From Actinomyces radicidentis (GTDB taxonomy: Bacteria; Actinomycetota; Actinomycetes; Actinomycetales; Actinomycetaceae), in contig NZ_CP014228.1 in assembly GCF_001553565.1 (NCBI RefSeq), positions 806,001 through 870,000 on the forward strand: a DNA stretch of 64,000 nucleotides. Direction: 5' to 3'. This document shows, one piece after another, positions 25,753 through 33,831 of this stretch; positions within the stretch are counted from its first letter, which is position 1; each line of letters opens with the position of its first letter. The position numbers were made by a program, and so were the translations under genes. A model generated the notes under the pieces. The model searched no databases and was not told the DNA's origin. It was given only the letters and a program-made list of their open reading frames with translations.

Positions 25753-25814
25753 ATGCGAGAGCTCAGCTGGGGCGGCGTCCCCAACCTGCGCGACCTGGGC
25801 GGTCTGCCCACGAC
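25753..25814 (+). pseudogene. Tyrosine/serine phosphatase, 5' segment (split by IS110)
   Basis: ATG at 25753 opens MRELSWGGVPNLRDLGGLPT, the canonical N-terminus of the DUF/Y_phosphatase3 (PtpB/IphP-like) family, with NLRDLGG being the family signature. After CCCACGAC the frame enters the IS110 end and meets TAG within a few codons. Joining base 25814 to base 27351 gives GGLPT-TDGGTTAFDRVARG in frame, so this is the first 21 codons of the gene that resumes at 27351. Confidence 0.85.
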
Positions 25815-25817
25815 TGA

Positions 25818-26112
25818 TATGTAGGGGTTTCCTGTCAAGTGGCAGGGTGAAGAGGGGGCATCCACTGGCCGGTGGGTGCCCCCTCTTCGGCGTTGGCCGG
25901 TGGGGTGGGGGTGGCGTGTCTGGTGTCGACGCGTGGTCAGTCTGATATGCGCGGGTCTGTGTGCCGCATGACGCTGGTTTCGGTGGGAGGAGCTGGCTTG
26001 TCTGAGGTCGAGCGTGCCCTTGGGGGTGCTCACAGTCGAATCGCCGGTGTCCTCCTCACGCTGCTTCCCCTCTGGGCCCTGGTGGTGCCGGTCAGCGCGG
26101 TCTGTGGGCGTT
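25818..26112 (-). ncRNA. Candidate bridge RNA (seekRNA) region of the IS110 element
   Basis: Non-coding element end. It holds a 17-bp stem with one mismatch (25849-25865 with 25872-25888, core GAAGAGGGGGCA/TGCCCCCTCTTC, 6-nt loop). It also contains GTCTGATATG at 25940-25949, which equals the sequence made when the right end (GTC at 27348-27350) is joined to the left end (TGATATG). IS110-family bridge RNAs carry a guide matching that junction, so this is the expected place and content. The stem could alternatively be a terminator. RNA limits and the target loop were not determined. Confidence 0.35.
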
Positions 26113-27219
26113 CTAGTGGTCCATGACGGCCAGGGACCAGCACCAGCCTGCGAGCTCCCGGGCGATGGCGGTGTTGGCGATCGTGTGACGTTTGTGGTGG
26201 CTGGCCAGGGTCTGCCAGCGCCTGTTCAGGCGCCTGTTGCCGGTGTCGGCCCGGGTGGCGACGTCCCCGGGGACCTTGGCCCATGCGGCTCGCAGGGCGG
26301 GGCCGGGGCGGTAGGGGCTCTTGTGCTGCCAGGCGGCTTCGGTCAGGAGACGTCGGGCGTGGGTGTTGCCGGTCTTGGTGATGCCGCCCTGGGTGCGGGT
26401 CTGGCCCGAGGAGTGCTCGCAGGGGACCAGTCCGAGGTAGGAGGCGATGGTCGCGCCGGTGAAGCGGTGCCAGTCGCCGATCTCGACGGCGAGGGCGAAG
26501 CCGGTCAGTGTGGAGATGCCTCTCAGGCAGGACAGGCGGGCGGTGACGGGGGTGAACTCACTGTCGGCGGCCAGGGCGGCGATGGCGGTATCGAGGCGGT
26601 CGCGTCGTGCCAGGGTGTGGGTGACGGTGTCGTAGGCGTCGTCGAAGGCCGCGGTGGCGCCGGCGCCCAGGGCGGGGACGTCCTCGCGGCGCAGTGCGCG
26701 CAGCCAAGCGTCGTGGGCGGGTCCCCAGGTGGTCTTGCCGGGGTAGACCCATCCGCGGCGCAGCAGCATCTTGGACAGGCGGTGGCGGGCGGCCATGAGG
26801 TCGGTGCGGGCGTCGTCGCGGGATCGCACCAGGTCGCGGGCGCCCTCCTGGGCCAGGGTAGGGATGCGCACGGGCGTGATCGTGCCGTTCAGGGCGCACT
26901 CGGCCAGGAACATCGCGTCGGTGCGGTCGGTCTTGACCCGCTGTCCGGCGGGGCGGGCCAGCTTCGAGGGTGCGGCGACCTGCACCCGGTGGCCCGCGGC
27001 GGTCAGCTCGCGGGCCAGTCCGAAGCCGGTGGGGCCTGCCTCGTAGGTGATCAGCAGTGGTCCGTGCTCGGCGGCCAGGCGTGAGGCCAGGTCGATGGTG
27101 TGGCTGTACTCGCCGTCCAGGCGGCGTTGGATCACCTCGCCGGTGAGGGTATCGATGGCGGCGGCACTCACGCTGCGGGCGTGAACGTCCAGCCCCAGGC
27201 TTGTACGCTCAGTAATCAC
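26113..27219 (-). CDS. IS110-family transposase (DEDD recombinase)
   Basis: A 368-aa transposase, intact. The N-terminal RuvC-like DEDD domain has LGLDVHARSVSAAAID (first Asp), TYEAGPTGFGLARELTAAGH (Glu), and KTDRTDAMFLAECAL (paired Asp). The C-terminal Transposase_20 domain has LRGISTLTGFALAVEIGDW, YLGLVPCEHSSGQTRTQGGI with the catalytic Ser context and TKTGNTHARRLLTEAAW. These enzymes are guided by a bridge RNA from the element itself. As the gene is intact and the insertion site clean, this copy may be active. Confidence 0.95.
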   Translation of the reverse strand: MITERTSLGLDVHARSVSAAAIDTLTGEVIQRRLDGEYSHTIDLASRLAAEHGPLLITYEAGPTGFGLARELTAAGHRVQVAAPSKLARPAGQRVKTDRTDAMFLAECALNGTITPVRIPTLAQEGARDLVRSRDDARTDLMAARHRLSKMLLRRGWVYPGKTTWGPAHDAWLRALRREDVPALGAGATAAFDDAYDTVTHTLARRDRLDTAIAALAADSEFTPVTARLSCLRGISTLTGFALAVEIGDWHRFTGATIASYLGLVPCEHSSGQTRTQGGITKTGNTHARRLLTEAAWQHKSPYRPGPALRAAWAKVPGDVATRADTGNRRLNRRWQTLASHHKRHTIANTAIARELAGWCWSLAVMDH

Positions 27220-27350
27220 CAGGGTCTCCTATGCATGTCGGCACCCCGCAGCGGTCCCCTAACGACCGCCTCGGTGGTGATCCACGAAGGTTGCATACGC
27301 GAGGCCCTGGCCCACAAGACCACGACGGCCTCGCGCACCCCCATAGCGTC

Positions 27351-27996
27351 TGACGGCGGGACCACTGCCTTCGACCGCGTGGCCCGCGGGCCGCGCCGCG
27401 AGATGCTCGACGCGGCCGGCTGGGAGGCGGCCCGGGCGTGGGGGCTCCGGACCGTCATCGACCTGCGGTGCGCCTACGAGGTCGGCCCCCGCGACGGTGA
27501 CCCCGGCGCGGTACCGCCCGACGGCGTGACGGTCGTGCCGACGCCCCTGGAGGACCACGAGGACGCCGAGTTCCGCCGCGTCTGCTTCCCGGTCCTGGAC
27601 TCCCCCGAGTACTGGGAGCACAACCTGCGCATCCTGCCGGGCCTCGTGCGGGGTGCGCTCGAGGCCTTGGCGACCGCCGAGCCGGGGGTCCTCGTCCACT
27701 GCTCGGCGGGACGCGACCGCACGGGCCTCGTGTCCGCCCTGCTGCTGTCAGTGGCGGGCGTCCCACCGGAGGCCGTCGCCGAGGACTACGCCCTGTCGGT
27801 CCGCGCGATGGCGGGGACGGCGACGCACGCGCCGACCCATGACCGGCAGCAGGCGTGGTCGCCGGCGCAGGTCTCGGCCTGGCTGGAGGAGGTGCGCCCG
27901 ATCGTCATCCGCTTCGCGGAGCGGGTGCCGGAGTACCTGGACCGGATCGGCCTGGCGGCCGAGCACCGTCGGACAGTCCGCGCCCTGCTGCGATAG
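27351..27996 (+). pseudogene. Tyrosine/serine phosphatase, 3' segment
   Basis: Resumes the interrupted gene: DGGTTAFDRVARGPRREML, VIDLRCAYEVGPRDGD, and the P-loop phosphatase signature LVHCSAGRDRTGLVSALLLS (HCxxGxDRT, nucleophilic Cys and Arg present), then PAQVSAWLEEVRPIVIRFAE. With the IS110 removed the protein would be about 236 aa, normal for the family. A shorter product might start inside the IS or downstream but would lack the N-terminal NLRDLGG element. Stop is TAG at 27994-27996. Confidence 0.85.
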
Positions 27997-28151
27997 CGCA
28001 CGACCCAGCTAGAAGTACTGATCGTCCGCATCATCCGAGCCGGAGCAGGGCGACGCACGTGTCGAGCATGAAGGCGTGCGCCCCGCTGTCGCCGACGACG
28101 CTGACGAAGACGACCATCGACGTGCGCCAACACACAAGTTACCTTGGAGTC

Positions 28152-28376
28152 ATGGACGACCCGCTGATCGCCCCTTCCGCCTTCAAGCACGGTCTGACCG
28201 AGGACGAGATCCTTCACGCCTACCGGCACCCGGTCCGCGCCTGGGACATCGGCGACGGGTTCACCATGATCATCGGCCCGAATCGAGCAGCACTCATTCT
28301 CGAGGTCGGGTACGTCCAGGGCACGACGACCGTCGTCGTCCACGCGATGCACGCCCGCGAGAAGTTCATGAGGTGA
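28152..28376 (+). CDS. Small toxin-like protein of a putative toxin-antitoxin pair
   Basis: A 74-aa protein: AFKHGLTEDEILHAYRHPVR, FTMIIGPNRAALILEVGYV, VVVHAMHAREKFMR. The H-G-x-T/S-E-x-E-I-x-x-A pattern, the central GPNR beta hairpin and the terminal VHAM-AR-KF/Y motif are typical of BrnT/DUF4258-like small proteins encoded before a helix-turn-helix partner. If a toxin, it would be an RNase-type inhibitor, but that is by family analogy only. The next gene follows after 5 nt. Confidence 0.65.
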   Translation: MDDPLIAPSAFKHGLTEDEILHAYRHPVRAWDIGDGFTMIIGPNRAALILEVGYVQGTTTVVVHAMHAREKFMR

Positions 28377-28381
28377 TCACC

Positions 28382-28651
28382 ATGCCCCGTACCGTTGAGG
28401 AGATCCTCGCTCACGCCGACGAGCTCGCCGTGCGATTCGAGGACTACGACCCCACCGCCGGCGAAGAGCTCGACGTGGCGGCGATGACCGCCCTTCGCAC
28501 CGCCGTCGCCGAGCAGGCGACCGCCGAGCGCCACGTCATCACCGCCGTCGCCGACGCACGCCGCTCGGGAATGTCCTGGGCTGCCGTCGGGGACCTCGTC
28601 GGAACGACCGGCGAAGCCGCCCGGCAGCGCTATCAGCGCCTCATCGCGTGA
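28382..28651 (+). CDS. Putative antitoxin with HTH-like C-terminus
   Basis: An 89-aa, mostly helical protein: MPRTVEEILAHADELAVRFE, then a helical bundle and a C-terminal helix-turn-helix-like GMSWAAVGDLVGTTGEAARQ-RY. Partner of the preceding small protein by position (5-nt gap) and by the frequent co-occurrence of such pairs in actinobacteria. Its stop overlaps the next gene's GTG (GTGA), extending the operon. Confidence 0.65.
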   Translation: MPRTVEEILAHADELAVRFEDYDPTAGEELDVAAMTALRTAVAEQATAERHVITAVADARRSGMSWAAVGDLVGTTGEAARQRYQRLIA

Positions 28652-29487
28652 CCACCATGCGCCCCGACACGACCCTCGTCCCCGAGCTGGCCGTTACCGA
28701 CCTCGCCGCCTCACTCATCTTCTGGCGCGACCTCATCGGCTTCACGGTCTCCTACGACCGCCCCGAGGAGGGCTTCGCCTACCTCGTGCACGGCGACGCG
28801 CACCTCATGCTCGACCAGATCGGCCTCGGCCGGACCTGGCGCACGGGCCCGTTCGAGGCGCCCCTGGGCCGCGGCATCAACCTGCAGCTCGCCGTCGACC
28901 ACCTGGACACGATCCTCCAGCGTCTCGACGGCGCCGACGTCGGCCTGTTCATGGAAGCCGAGGAGCGGTGGTACGCCGTCGGGCCGGAGCAGGAGGCGGG
29001 CGTGCGCCAGGCACTCGTCCAGGACCCGGACGGGTACCTGCTCCGGCTGCAGGAGGGCCTCGGCTTCCGCGCACCCGGGAAGGCCGTCGAGGTCGCCGTC
29101 GCGGCGATCGTCGATGACGGGAGGATTCTCCTCGTCCACCGCCGGCCGGGGCGGGCGAGCTACCCGGACTGCTGGGACCTGCCCGGCGGGCACCTCGAGC
29201 CAGGCGAGTCCCCCGAGGACGCCGTGAGGCGCAAGTGCCGCGAGGAGCTGGGCATCACCCTCGACGGCGTCGACCCTCTCGCCCTGCCGGGCTCGGACCC
29301 GGCCCTCGTCAAGCACGCCTTCGCCGCCGTCTCCTGGCGGGGCACCCCGACGAACACGGCGCCCGACGAGCACGACGGACTCGCCTGGTTCACCGCCGAC
29401 GACCTCGACGCGCTCACCCTCGCCGACCACGCGGACCTCGCGCCGCTGCGGGGGCTCCTCGGCTCGCAGCCTCACGTCGACGACTGA
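28648..29487 (+). CDS. VOC domain-Nudix hydrolase fusion
   Basis: A 279-aa two-domain protein. Residues 1-130 are a glyoxalase/bleomycin-resistance (VOC) fold: LVPELAVTDLAASLIFWRDL, YLVHGDAHLMLDQIG, VQDPDGYLLRLQE. Residues 148-275 are a Nudix domain: LLVHRRPGRASYPDCWDLPG and a Nudix box at about 180-200. The box reads GGHLEPGESPEDAVRRKCRE and then ELGI: the consensus REUxEE has Lys (K196) where the first metal-binding Glu should be, so phosphohydrolase activity is doubtful. GTG start at 28648 overlaps the antitoxin stop; an ATG three codons later is also possible. Confidence 0.85.
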   Translation: MTTMRPDTTLVPELAVTDLAASLIFWRDLIGFTVSYDRPEEGFAYLVHGDAHLMLDQIGLGRTWRTGPFEAPLGRGINLQLAVDHLDTILQRLDGADVGLFMEAEERWYAVGPEQEAGVRQALVQDPDGYLLRLQEGLGFRAPGKAVEVAVAAIVDDGRILLVHRRPGRASYPDCWDLPGGHLEPGESPEDAVRRKCREELGITLDGVDPLALPGSDPALVKHAFAAVSWRGTPTNTAPDEHDGLAWFTADDLDALTLADHADLAPLRGLLGSQPHVDD

Positions 29488-29580
29488 CAGGACGACGACG
29501 AGGAGGGCTGAGTCGCGCGGGCGGAGCCGTCAACGACCGAACGGGCCGCAGCTACCCAGCCCACCAGGAGGGATGACACG

Positions 29581-30318
29581 ATGTGGACCATGCAGCCTCC
29601 CGCTCTCGTGGCCCTGCCCGCGGGCTCCGTCACCCTGCGCGACGCCCGCCGCGGTACCACGCGCGAGGTCGCCCTCGACGCCTTCGAGATCGCCGTCCAC
29701 CCCCTCCACGACCCGGCCACCGGTCTGCCGACGACGCCGCTGACCTGGTTCGCCTCGGTCCGCCTGTGCAACGAGCTCTCCGTGCAGGCCCGACTCCGCC
29801 CCGCCTACACGGTCGGGGAGGACGCGCGCCGCGTCACCTGGGACACCGCCTCCGAGGGCTACCGCCTGCCGACCGAGGCCGAGTGGGAGTACGCCTGCCG
29901 CGCCGGCACCACCACGCCCACGTACGACACGCTCGAGCGCGCGGCCTGGACCAGCCTCGACCACGTCGACGGCCCCCAGCCCGTCGGGCGGAAGAGCCTG
30001 AACGCGTGGGGCCTGGCGGACACGCTCGGCAACGTCTGGGAGTGGTGCTGGGACTACGCCGACCCGGCGCGCTACGCCGACTACCGCAGCCTGCGCGGCG
30101 GCGGGTGGGCCGACGAGCCGTGGAGCGTGCGCGCCTCGGTGCGACGCGGGAGCGCCCCGGACGCCGTCCTCGAGGACGTCGGCGTGCGCGTCGCGCGCGG
30201 CGCCGTCGGGGAGCCCGGCGAGGCGCAGGGCTGGTCGCACCACGAGGACCAGCGCCGCGCCGACGTCCGCGGGCCGCTCCCCGTCGGCTGGACGCCGCTG
30301 CGCGAGATCCTGGACTGA
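29581..30318 (+). CDS. Formylglycine-generating-enzyme-like (SUMF1/EgtB fold) protein
   Basis: A 245-aa SUMF1-fold protein. Markers: the N-terminal VALPAGSVTLRDARRGTTRE-V-LDAFEIAVHPL, YRLPTEAEWEYACRAGTTT, LNAWGLADTLGNVWEWCWDY and SLRGGGWADEPWSVRASVRR. The family includes sulfatase-activating oxidases, EgtB sulfoxide synthases and non-catalytic members. The paired Cys needed for copper in true FGE are not evident (only scattered Cys), so a sulfatase-maturase role is not supported. ATG at 29581 has GGAGG 7 nt upstream. Confidence 0.82.
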   Translation: MWTMQPPALVALPAGSVTLRDARRGTTREVALDAFEIAVHPLHDPATGLPTTPLTWFASVRLCNELSVQARLRPAYTVGEDARRVTWDTASEGYRLPTEAEWEYACRAGTTTPTYDTLERAAWTSLDHVDGPQPVGRKSLNAWGLADTLGNVWEWCWDYADPARYADYRSLRGGGWADEPWSVRASVRRGSAPDAVLEDVGVRVARGAVGEPGEAQGWSHHEDQRRADVRGPLPVGWTPLREILD

Positions 30319-30330
30319 CCGCGGCCCCGG

Positions 30331-31566
30331 TCACACCCCACCGGAGACCGAACCCGGCACGAGGTCCCGCCGGCGCACCACGACGGCGCCGAGCACCGCC
30401 CCAAGGACGGAGAGCGCGACGAGCCAGACGCTCCCCGCACGCCCCGCCTGAGCCAACGGGGCGTTCCGCAGGACGTCGTCGGGCAGGTCCAGGGTCGCGC
30501 CGAGCTGGGCGACGCCGAGCGCGCCGAGCACCGGCAGCCACGCCAGCGGCGCGTACCGCGGCCGGATCGCGCAGAGCAGCGCCGCGACCCCGGCGGCAGC
30601 CGCCGCAGCGGGCACCTGCCCGAGGAAGAGGCGGACGGCGTCGGCCCAGGCGGTCCCGAGCTCGTGGTGGCCGACGGCGCCCGCGACGGCCGCGGACAGG
30701 ACAAGGCTGAGACCACTCGCACCGACCGCCGTCGCCCACGCGGAGCCGAGGATCCGTGCCGGCGGGGCGCCCGCCGCGCGCTCGAGCTCGAGGCGCCCAC
30801 CGCGCTCGTCGGCGGCGTAGCGGCACACGAGGACGACCGCCTCCACGGCGGCGAGCGCGCCGGCGAGAACACCGACGTAGCGCAGGAAGCCGAGACCCGG
30901 ATCGCCTCCGCCCAGGACCGCCCCGAGGGATCCGCCGTCCACCCCGCCGCGCCGCGCCATGTCGACGACACCGCGCCCCATCGCGACGAGCAGCCCGGAG
31001 ACGCCGGCCGTCGCGAGCGCCCAAGCGGCAGCCGATGAGAGCGCGAGCCGCACGGTGAGGCCGAGCGGACCGCCCACACGCAGCGGTCGGCGCCGTCGTC
31101 GCGGCAGCCCGACGAGCCCGGACCCGAGGTCGCGCCTCCGCGCCGCCAGCGCTCCGGCCGTTCCGAGCAGGACGGTGCCCGCGGCGGCGACGGCCAGGGG
31201 CACGAGGTCGTCGCCCGCACCGGCCCCGACCGCCGGCCGCAGAGCGAAGGGCGAGAGCGCACCCCACGGGGTCGCCCACGCGCTCCCGTGGGCGACGCGC
31301 ACGCCGTAGCCCGCCCAGGCGACGGCGAGGACGAGCGCACCGGCTCCGCGCGCCGCGGGCGCCGTCGGCACGAGCTGCGCCACCAGGACCGCGGTCGCGG
31401 CGCACAGGGCGCTCGTCCCCGCGAGCGCCCCGCCGTAGGTGCTCGCGTAGTTCGGGGCGAGCAGCGCCGCGACGGCGCCGACCGCCACCGGCAGGGCGAG
31501 GAGCCAGGGCCTCTCGTCACGGGCGGCGATCCTCACGGCCGTGGCGAGTCCGCGTGCGCCGCTCAT
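30331..31566 (-). CDS. ABC-2 type exporter permease
   Basis: A 411-aa polytopic membrane protein, about 10-12 TM segments rich in Ala/Val/Leu/Gly, for example LLALPVAVGAVAALLAP, GTVLLGTAGALAARRR and LVALSVLGAVLGAVVVRRRD near the C-terminus. Its ATG at 31566 overlaps the stop of the ABC ATPase gene (ATGA). It is shorter than the 520-540 residues usual for tetronasin/antibiotic exporters of this layout. With the ATPase and the MerR gene it forms a self-regulated efflux operon; the substrate is unknown. Confidence 0.8.
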   Translation of the reverse strand: MSGARGLATAVRIAARDERPWLLALPVAVGAVAALLAPNYASTYGGALAGTSALCAATAVLVAQLVPTAPAARGAGALVLAVAWAGYGVRVAHGSAWATPWGALSPFALRPAVGAGAGDDLVPLAVAAAGTVLLGTAGALAARRRDLGSGLVGLPRRRRRPLRVGGPLGLTVRLALSSAAAWALATAGVSGLLVAMGRGVVDMARRGGVDGGSLGAVLGGGDPGLGFLRYVGVLAGALAAVEAVVLVCRYAADERGGRLELERAAGAPPARILGSAWATAVGASGLSLVLSAAVAGAVGHHELGTAWADAVRLFLGQVPAAAAAAGVAALLCAIRPRYAPLAWLPVLGALGVAQLGATLDLPDDVLRNAPLAQAGRAGSVWLVALSVLGAVLGAVVVRRRDLVPGSVSGGV

Positions 31567-32495
31567 CGGGCGCTCACCGCGTAGTGGCGCAGGAAGAGGT
31601 CGTCGAGCGAGGGCGGTGCGCACGTGACCTCCGTGGCGCCGGCGTCGAGGACGGCGCGCAGGACCCGGGGCACGTCCTCGGCGGGCACGGCAGCCCGGAG
31701 CGTGCCGCCGGGATCCTGGTGGACGGACTCCGATGGAAATGAGCGCAGTGCCCGCAGCACGGCACCGTCGTCACCGGGAGCAGGGCGGAGGGTGAGCGTG
31801 GAGGTGCGCCGGCGCCGCAGGTCCGCCAGCGCCCCGGTCTCCACGGTGCGGCCGTCCTTGACGATGGTGACGGCGCTGCACAGGCGCTCCACCTCCTCCA
31901 GGACGTGGCTGGACAGGAGGACGGTGGCGCCGTCGTCGCGGGCCCGACCGACGGCGGAGACGAGGACCTCCTGCTGGAGCGGGTCGAGGCCGGAGTTGGG
32001 CTCGTCCAGGATGAGGAGCTCCACGGGCGCGGCCAGGGCGGCGACGAGGGCGACCTTCTGCCGGTTGCCCTTGGAGTAGGTGCGCACGGGCTTGGAGGGG
32101 TCGAGGCTGAAGGCCTCGATGAGCTCGGCCTCGTGAGCCCGGTCGCGAGCCCCGCGCAGGGCGGCGACGGCGTCGAGGGTCTGGGCGCCGGTGAGGGCGG
32201 GCCACAGGGCTACGTCGCCGGCGACGTAGCCGACGCGGCGGTTGATGGCGGTCGCCTCCCGAGCCGGGTCGGCGCCGAGGACGCGGACCGTGCCGCCGTC
32301 GCGGCGGTACATGCCGAGCAGGACGCGGATGGTCGTGGACTTGCCGGCTCCGTTGGGGCCGAGGAAGCCGTGGACGCTGCCGGCCGCGACGCGCAGGTCG
32401 AGACCGTCGAGGGCGCGCAGCCGCCCGAAGCGCTTGGTGAGGCCGGTGACCTCGATGGAGGGAGCCCCGGGCGCGGGGAGGGTCGATGTGCTCAT
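31563..32495 (-). CDS. ABC transporter ATP-binding protein (drug-export type)
   Basis: A 310-aa ATPase of the DrrA/CcmA type. Walker A GPNGAGKSTT, Q-loop region VGYVAGDVALWPALTGAQT, a degenerate signature YSKGNRQKV in place of LSGGQ, Walker B LLILDEPNSGLDP, and H-loop LLSSHVLEEVERL. The C-terminal 90 residues are the DUF4162-like tail seen in exporter ATPases. It energises the downstream permease. Second gene of the MerR-ATPase-permease operon, 48 bp after the regulator. Confidence 0.93.
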   Translation of the reverse strand: MSTSTLPAPGAPSIEVTGLTKRFGRLRALDGLDLRVAAGSVHGFLGPNGAGKSTTIRVLLGMYRRDGGTVRVLGADPAREATAINRRVGYVAGDVALWPALTGAQTLDAVAALRGARDRAHEAELIEAFSLDPSKPVRTYSKGNRQKVALVAALAAPVELLILDEPNSGLDPLQQEVLVSAVGRARDDGATVLLSSHVLEEVERLCSAVTIVKDGRTVETGALADLRRRRTSTLTLRPAPGDDGAVLRALRSFPSESVHQDPGGTLRAAVPAEDVPRVLRAVLDAGATEVTCAPPSLDDLFLRHYAVSAR

Positions 32496-32543
32496 GGCCC
32501 GAGGCTCGGCTGTGACGCCGTGTCGCAGGCAACCCCCGGCGGC

Positions 32544-33425
32544 TCACTCCTCGCGCCAGCGCTCCACGAGCTCGGTGAAGCGGGCGGCGACGGCGGGGGC
32601 GATGCGCTCGTAGTGGGGGTCCACCTGCCCGACGAGCCGGTAGAGGGAGGCGACGACGTCCATGTCGACGCCGTGGGCGAGCTCGCGCAGGCGCTCCGGC
32701 GGCAGGCGGCGCTCGAGCCGGCCGGTGATCCACCGGGCCTGGACGTCGATCTGCTCGTCGGTGGCGTCAGCGGAGTCTCGGCCGTAGGAGGCGAGGGACT
32801 CGGCGTCCTCCTCCACCTCGGCGGCGTCCGGGAAGAGGTGGACGGCCTCGGGCGGCATGAGGTCGCGGTAGCAGGCGAGGTCGACGACGTCGCGCTCGCG
32901 CCGGACAGCGGTGCGGGTGCGCTCGTCGGGTGCCCCCGCCTCCATGCGGTCGAAGAAGGCCGCCATGACGGGCGGCATCGGGGAGACGGTGGAGCCCTCG
33001 TGGGCGCGGTCGAGGAGGGTGCGCAGCATGTCGCGCCGGCGGGTGGCCTCAGTCAGGTGCTCCTCGGCGGAGGCCAGCGCGGCGGCGAGGTCGGTCTCGA
33101 CGGCGGCGTCTCGGGACGCCCTGGCTCCCCCACCGGGTGCGCCGTCGACGTCGTCGGCGGCCCGACTGCCGTCGGAGGCGCGGGTGGGGGCCGATTGTGC
33201 AGGCTGCGCTGCGGCGCCGTCGGGCTCCAGGATGCGGGCGACGGCCTCGAGCCGGACGCCCGCGCCGACGAGGTAGCGGATGCGGGACAGGCGGGCGACG
33301 TGGCTGAGGTCGTAGTCGCGCCAGCCGCCGCGCTCCGCGGGCACGGGCAGGAGCCCGAGGGAGTGGTAGTAGCGGACCGTGCGCACGGTGGTGCCCGTGA
33401 GCTCCGCGATCTCGGCGACGCGCAT
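32544..33425 (-). CDS. MerR-family regulator of the ABC exporter operon
   Basis: A 293-aa regulator. The N-terminal winged helix has MRVAEIAELTGTTVRTVRYY, LLPVPAERGGWRDYDLSHVA and LVGAGVRLEAVARIL. A long Ala/Ser/Asp-rich linker (about 80-120) joins it to a helical effector domain of unknown ligand specificity. The ATG at 33425 was chosen because it begins the MerR fold. As first gene of the operon it is likely to control the exporter it precedes, as in TipA/BltR-type systems. Confidence 0.88.
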   Translation of the reverse strand: MRVAEIAELTGTTVRTVRYYHSLGLLPVPAERGGWRDYDLSHVARLSRIRYLVGAGVRLEAVARILEPDGAAAQPAQSAPTRASDGSRAADDVDGAPGGGARASRDAAVETDLAAALASAEEHLTEATRRRDMLRTLLDRAHEGSTVSPMPPVMAAFFDRMEAGAPDERTRTAVRRERDVVDLACYRDLMPPEAVHLFPDAAEVEEDAESLASYGRDSADATDEQIDVQARWITGRLERRLPPERLRELAHGVDMDVVASLYRLVGQVDPHYERIAPAVAARFTELVERWREE

Positions 33426-33603
33426 GGCGCCAGTCTGCCGTGCGACGTAGCGTCGCACCCCAGCCGGACACGCAACGGACCAGCACTCGGTGCCGCGCCG
33501 CTGCCACCACGATCGAGCCCGGATTCCTGTCTCACCCTCGCTCTACATTCTCCGCATGGGGACCTCGACCGCAGACCGCTTGCAGACGGCTAGCATCAAC
33601 ATC

Positions 33604-33831
33604 ATGACGACCCTCTACATCCGCGACGTGCCGGACGCCGTCGCCGCAACCCTCAAGGAGCGCGCGGCGAGCGAGGGCCAGTCGCTCTCGGCCTACGTGA
33701 GCGCCCAGCTCACCGCCCTCGCCGAGCGCCCGACGAACGCCGAGGTCGTGGAACGGCTCAGGTCGCGCCACCGTGAAGGGGGCGTCACGCCCGAACGCAT
33801 CCTCGAAGCCCTCGACTCCAGCCGTCGATGA
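33604..33831 (+). CDS. vapB: VapB/FitA-type antitoxin
   Basis: A 75-aa ribbon-helix-helix protein: TTLYIRDVPDAVAATLKERA, EGQSLSAYVSAQLTALAE, and a C-terminal toxin-wrapping tail VEERLRSRHREGG-like (VERLRSRHREGG). It neutralises the PIN toxin encoded next and should repress the shared promoter. The stop overlaps the toxin start by ATGA. Confidence 0.9.
   Translation: MTTLYIRDVPDAVAATLKERAASEGQSLSAYVSAQLTALAERPTNAEVVERLRSRHREGGVTPERILEALDSSRR

Larger units (their letters stand above)
25815..27350. mobile_element. IS110-family insertion sequence
   Basis: About 1536 bp inserted in a phosphatase gene with no target duplication beyond a shared TGA (25815-25817 and 27351-27353), as IS110 elements do. 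One DEDD transposase gene lies on the minus strand. The non-coding ends are unequal: 295 bp beyond the transposase 3' end (25818-26112) and 131 bp before its start (27220-27350). Short subterminal inverted sequence is visible (TATGTAGGGG at the left, CCCCCATA at the right). A longer 3' side resembles the IS1111-type layout. Confidence 0.88.
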
